Of a stretch of DNA of 25,705 bases, positions 23,301 through 25,705 are shown piece after piece (the first letter of the stretch is position 1; every line of letters starts with the position of its first letter). The notes under the pieces were generated by a model. The model ran no database searches, was not told the DNA's origin, and was given only the letters and a program-made list of their open reading frames with translations. The position numbers were made by a program, and so were the translations under genes. The DNA is from an uncultured Lachnospiraceae bacterium (lineage in GTDB: Bacteria; Bacillota; Clostridia; Lachnospirales; Lachnospiraceae), in contig CAJUHG010000041.1 in NCBI GenBank assembly GCA_910586005.1, positions 1-25,705 of the forward strand, given 5' to 3'.

Positions 23301-24709
23301 AAATGTTCCTCCTCCACCAAGGTTTTTGCCAATGCCATTACTTTATTGCAACATTCTTGATATTCCATTTCTGGTTTTGAATCTGCTACAATTCCAGCTC
23401 CAGCTTGTAAATATACTTTATTTCCCTTTTTTATCATAGTTCTTATCGTAATACACAAATCCATATCGCCACTAAAATCAATATATCCTGTTGCACCTCC
23501 ATAAAGTCCCCTTCTACTTTCTTCAAGTTCATCAATAATTTCCATAGCGCGTATCTTTGGTGCTCCACTTAAGGTTCCTGCTGGAAGAAAGGAAGTTGCC
23601 AAATCGAGGGGATGGTAGATTCCTTTTTTTCTTCCTTCCACCATAGACACAATATGCATAACATGGGAATAGTTCTGTATTTCCATAAACTGTGTAACTT
23701 TTACGGTGCCAAATTCAGAAATCTTTCCCATATCATTTCTTGCCAAATCTACCAACATTACATGTTCTGCACATTCTTTTTCATCCTTTCGTAAATCTTC
23801 TTTTAAAAATTTATCTTCTGTTGCATTTTTCCCACGCTTTCTTGTGCCTGCAATGGGACAAGTAAATACACGATCTCCCTGCTGTTTTACAAGCATTTCT
23901 GGTGAACTTCCAATTACTTCAACTTCTCCAAAATTAAAATAATATAGATAAGGAGAAGGATTTAATTCTCTCAATTCTTTATATAATTCAAAACCTTCTT
24001 GCTTTGTTTCAATTATCCAACGCTGAGATAACACCGTTTGAAAAATATGTCCTTCTTGAATATAATCTTTTATCTTTTCTACTTTTTGTGCATATTGTTC
24101 CAAGGTATCAGATTTCTTTATCATCTTTCCATCATGAACAAATATAGATAATTCTTGTTTTTGTTCTCTTGGCATTTTTGCCTTTTCAATCAACATTTCT
24201 GCCTCTTTTAAAGATTGCTGCTTTCCTGTTTCACTGTCTTCTCCTAATACGATTGCTGTTAAAGTTTCTGCCACATAATCTACTACAATAAACTTTGTCA
24301 TCAACATCATTTGAATGGTTTCCACTCCAATTTCATCAGGATTATTATCTGGCAACTCTTCCGAGTATCTTATAAAATCATATCCAAGATTTCCAACCAA
24401 TCCTCCACTAAAATTCAATCCATCTGTATCTTTCTTTATTTCAAATTGGTTATAGTATGCCTTCAATAACTTCAATGGATTTCCTTCTAATACTTTTTCT
24501 CCTTGTGCTGTCTGAATTACCAATGCATGCTTTCGAGAGGTAATAATCTCTTCTGGTTCTACTCCAAATAATGTATACCTATCATAATTTTTATTATAAC
24601 TTTCCAATAAAAAACCTTTTTTCTTTCCCACTATATTTTCATACATGCCAATAGCTGTTTCATTTACAATACTAACAGTACGTTTATAAACCTTTAAAAT
24701 ACGCTTCAT
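23297..24709 (-). CDS. trpE: Anthranilate synthase component I
   Basis: TrpE converts chorismate plus ammonia to anthranilate and pyruvate, the first committed step of tryptophan synthesis. I use the ATG at 24707-24709 (MKRILKVYKR), which has AAGGAG upstream, giving 470 residues; the in-frame ATG ten codons earlier lacks a ribosome site and overlaps that site. The N-terminal domain has the LLES tryptophan-binding motif (residues 34-37) and NPSPYLYYF, indicating feedback inhibition by tryptophan. The C-terminal chorismate-binding domain shows SSPEMLVK, CPIAGTRKRG, EHVMLVDLARND, GTLSGAPKIRAMEIIDELE and GGATGYIDFSGD. Expression should follow the T-box leader directly upstream. It heads the operon trpEGCFBAD. 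Confidence 0.97.
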   Translation of the reverse strand: MKRILKVYKRTVSIVNETAIGMYENIVGKKKGFLLESYNKNYDRYTLFGVEPEEIITSRKHALVIQTAQGEKVLEGNPLKLLKAYYNQFEIKKDTDGLNFSGGLVGNLGYDFIRYSEELPDNNPDEIGVETIQMMLMTKFIVVDYVAETLTAIVLGEDSETGKQQSLKEAEMLIEKAKMPREQKQELSIFVHDGKMIKKSDTLEQYAQKVEKIKDYIQEGHIFQTVLSQRWIIETKQEGFELYKELRELNPSPYLYYFNFGEVEVIGSSPEMLVKQQGDRVFTCPIAGTRKRGKNATEDKFLKEDLRKDEKECAEHVMLVDLARNDMGKISEFGTVKVTQFMEIQNYSHVMHIVSMVEGRKKGIYHPLDLATSFLPAGTLSGAPKIRAMEIIDELEESRRGLYGGATGYIDFSGDMDLCITIRTMIKKGNKVYLQAGAGIVADSKPEMEYQECCNKVMALAKTLVEEEHL

Positions 24710-24761
24710 GTTATTTTGTTCTCCTTGTGCGAATGTCATATTATTTTTATTCTATTAGAAT

Positions 24762-24802
24762 AAAAAATCCCTAGTAAAAGTTTTTTCTACTTCTACTAGG
24801 GA
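24762..24802 (-). terminator. T-box regulated terminator of the trp leader
   Basis: TCCCTAGTAAAAG (24768-24780) pairs with CTTCTACTAGGGA (24790-24802), and on the minus strand a run of six T follows (24767-24762). The 5' arm of the minus-strand RNA shares CGTCCCT with the antiterminator, the classic mutually exclusive arrangement. Confidence 0.93.
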
Positions 24803-25007
24803 CGATGGAATCGTGGTGCCACCCTATTTTATTATAGTCTTAAGTGCACTTTCGTTTTTATTGCAAATTACAGGACGCGGGCAGCTTTCGCTGCATTTTC
24901 CTTTCCGCGTCTGTGTGCAATCGAGTAGGGGAGATTCTTCTTTTCCTACTCGCTGCGTGGGGCGCATACTGCGTAAGCAGTAAATTTCCTTATGCTCCCC
25001 TGTGCAT

Positions 25008-25040
25008 AAAAAGCGGATATTTCAAATCAGAAATATCCGC
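25008..25040 (-). terminator. Second terminator-like hairpin inside the T-box leader
   Basis: GCGGATATTTC (25013-25023) and GAAATATCCGC (25030-25040) form a perfect 11-bp stem with a 6-nt loop, followed on the minus strand by five T (25012-25008). It has the form of an intrinsic terminator but lies between Stem I and the antiterminator. An upstream GCGGAT (25105-25110) could pair with its 3' arm and disrupt it. Confidence 0.6.
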
Positions 25041-25295
25041 CACTAATTCTATAACCTCAATCCGATACACATGATATCTTACCCCTATAACGTGAGGACA
25101 CGGCATCCGCTACTGTTACAATTATTCTCACTGAATATAGAAAAATAATTGTCTGTTCACTTTGCATCTCACAAATCCATTCCCATAAAAACTTCCTGTT
25201 ATCTTCCACCTACCGATAACTCTCTGTAAGGACTATTTCAATGGTACTACTTTTGTTCATTGATTTTCTAATTATATTCTTTTTTAATTTTTAGT

Positions 25296-25324
25296 AGTTT
25301 AACACACTAATGTATAATTGTCAA
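25296..25324 (-). promoter_or_regulatory. Promoter of the trp operon
   Basis: A perfect TTGACA (25319-25324), 17 bases, then TAAACT (25296-25301) on the minus strand. The start would be near 25289, about 25 bases before Stem I of the T-box and about 580 bases before the trpE ATG. Confidence 0.75.
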
Positions 25325-25390
25325 CTATTTTTTTAGTTCCATTAATTACTTTATTGATTTATACTATTACTTTTCACAAATTTTTGCCTG

Positions 25391-25705
25391 TCACAACACC
25401 TCATTCATACTTCCCATTCGATATCCTACCAAATCCATTGCTATATAAGCAAATCCATATGCTTTCAGTTGCTCTATCACCTGTTGTCGATTTTCTTCCT
25501 GTATCAACTTTGGAAACTCTTCTGGTAAAACCTCAATTCTTGCCATATCCCCATGAATGCGCACTCTAAATTGAGAAAAGCCCAAATCTAATAATAATTG
25601 CTCTGCTTGTTCCACTCTAGCTAATTTCTCTTTGGTGATACTTTCCCCATAGGGAAAACGGGAAGAAAGACAAGCAAAAGAAGGCTTTTCCCATGTGTCA
25701 AGTTC
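25391..25705 (-). CDS. larE: ATP-dependent sacrificial sulfur transferase LarE (C-terminal part)
   Basis: The open frame enters from the right edge and ends with TGA at 25391-25393, giving the last 104 residues. LarE adenylates and then thiolates the nicotinate-derived precursor of the nickel-pincer nucleotide cofactor used by lactate racemase and related enzymes. The visible part carries the family stretch EKPSFACLSSRFPYGESIT, then KLARVEQAEQLL, FRVRIHGDMARIEV and the end YGFAYIAMDLVGYRMGSMNEVL. The cysteine in FACLSSR is a candidate for the sulfur-donating residue of this family, but I cannot align it with certainty. The N-terminal PP-loop is outside the window. The larB, larC and larA genes are not visible here. 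It is on the same strand as trp, which has its own promoter. Confidence 0.9.
   Translation of the reverse strand, partial: ELDTWEKPSFACLSSRFPYGESITKEKLARVEQAEQLLLDLGFSQFRVRIHGDMARIEVLPEEFPKLIQEENRQQVIEQLKAYGFAYIAMDLVGYRMGSMNEVL

Larger units (their letters stand above)
24762..25266 (-). promoter_or_regulatory. T-box leader specific for tRNA(Trp)
   Basis: This is a T-box riboswitch on the minus strand. The T-box sequence AGGGTGGCACCACGA is at 24811-24825; its TGGC bulge fits a tRNA ending in GCCA, and AGGG/CGA can pair with TCGTCCCT downstream as antiterminator. Stem I is far upstream: an AGTA loop-E strand at 25245-25248, AGAGAG at 25220-25225, a distal hairpin GTTATC/GATAAC with GGTGGAA in its loop (25199-25220), CCAT/ATGG pairing (25241-25244 with 25183-25186), and the specifier GAA-TGG-A with codon TGG at 25177-25179. 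Uncharged tRNA(Trp) should therefore allow read-through into trpE. About 350 nt separate Stem I from the T-box, far more than usual; this linker contains several extra GC-rich hairpins. Confidence 0.92.
24710..25390. other. trpE-larE intergenic region
   Basis: The stretch of 680 bases contains the trp promoter, a T-box leader and two terminator-like hairpins, all on the minus strand and listed separately. The part from about 24860 to 25110 is visibly more GC-rich than its surroundings and full of stable hairpins. The bases 25325-25390 next to larE hold nothing that I recognise. Confidence 0.7.

Noticed and set aside
24710..24739. TrpE start ten codons upstream (MTFAQGEQNN).
   Set aside because: The AAGGAG for the internal ATG at 24709 is inside it and no ribosome site precedes the upstream ATG; it would also lie very close to the T-box terminator.
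25040..25115. Possible tRNA gene in the GC-rich part of the trp leader.
   Set aside because: No T-loop (GTTCGAATC-like) or acceptor-stem pairing could be found.
25057..25167. 36-codon minus-strand frame (MQSEQTIIFL...) within the trp leader, considered as a leader peptide.
   Set aside because: It has no ribosome site and no Trp codons, and the leader is already explained by a T-box.

Overview
The window comes from a low-GC, endospore-forming Firmicute of the class Clostridia, most probably a gut Lachnospiraceae. Supporting points are AT-rich DNA with GGAGG-type ribosome sites, spoVAD/spoVAEb sporulation genes, diaminopimelate synthesis through DapL, a glnA next to an ANTAR gene, a trp operon under a tRNA(Trp)-specific T-box, and a very large secreted multidomain glycosidase. 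No species can be named from the sequence alone. Nearly all genes lie on the minus strand; guaB is the only convincing plus-strand gene.

Region by region, with minus-strand transcription running right to left. (1) Positions 1-7981 hold a two-gene secreted polysaccharide-degradation unit: a 2213-residue fusion of a GH30 endo-beta-1,6-galactanase-like module with a GH43 (subfamily 24-like) exo-beta-1,3-galactanase-like module, followed by a right-handed beta-helix protein that runs off the left edge. The likely target is type II arabinogalactan. (2) Positions 8480-12629 hold an apparent operon: promoter, glnA, ANTAR-domain RNA-binding regulator with a degenerate receiver domain (TTG start), dapF, dapL, intrinsic terminator. 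(3) Positions 12699-13481 hold an isolated hisA of the eukaryote-like type, divergent from guaB (13696-15150), which has a near-consensus promoter. (4) Positions 15459-17656 hold a low-complexity Asn/Thr/Asp-rich lipoprotein gene and spoVAD-spoVAEb without an adjacent spoVAC, preceded by a possible sigma-G promoter. (5) Positions 17699-25324 hold the whole tryptophan operon in the order trpE-G-C-F-B-A-D, with trpD moved to the end, a terminator after trpD, and a leader of about 580 nt with a T-box. (6) Positions 25391-25705 hold the C-terminal part of larE, cut by the right edge.

The trp genes form a complete chorismate-to-tryptophan pathway. Transcription should be set by tRNA(Trp) charging: the specifier is TGG and the T-box bulge TGGC matches a GCCA acceptor end. 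Enzyme activity is probably limited by tryptophan binding to TrpE (LLES motif). The most unusual signals are the oversized T-box leader with a second terminator-like hairpin inside it, a duplicated trpG tail that now supplies the trpC ribosome site, a roughly 50-residue insertion in TrpF, the CBM-like insertion inside the GH30 barrel, and the unphosphorylatable-looking ANTAR regulator in an operon joining glutamine and diaminopimelate synthesis.
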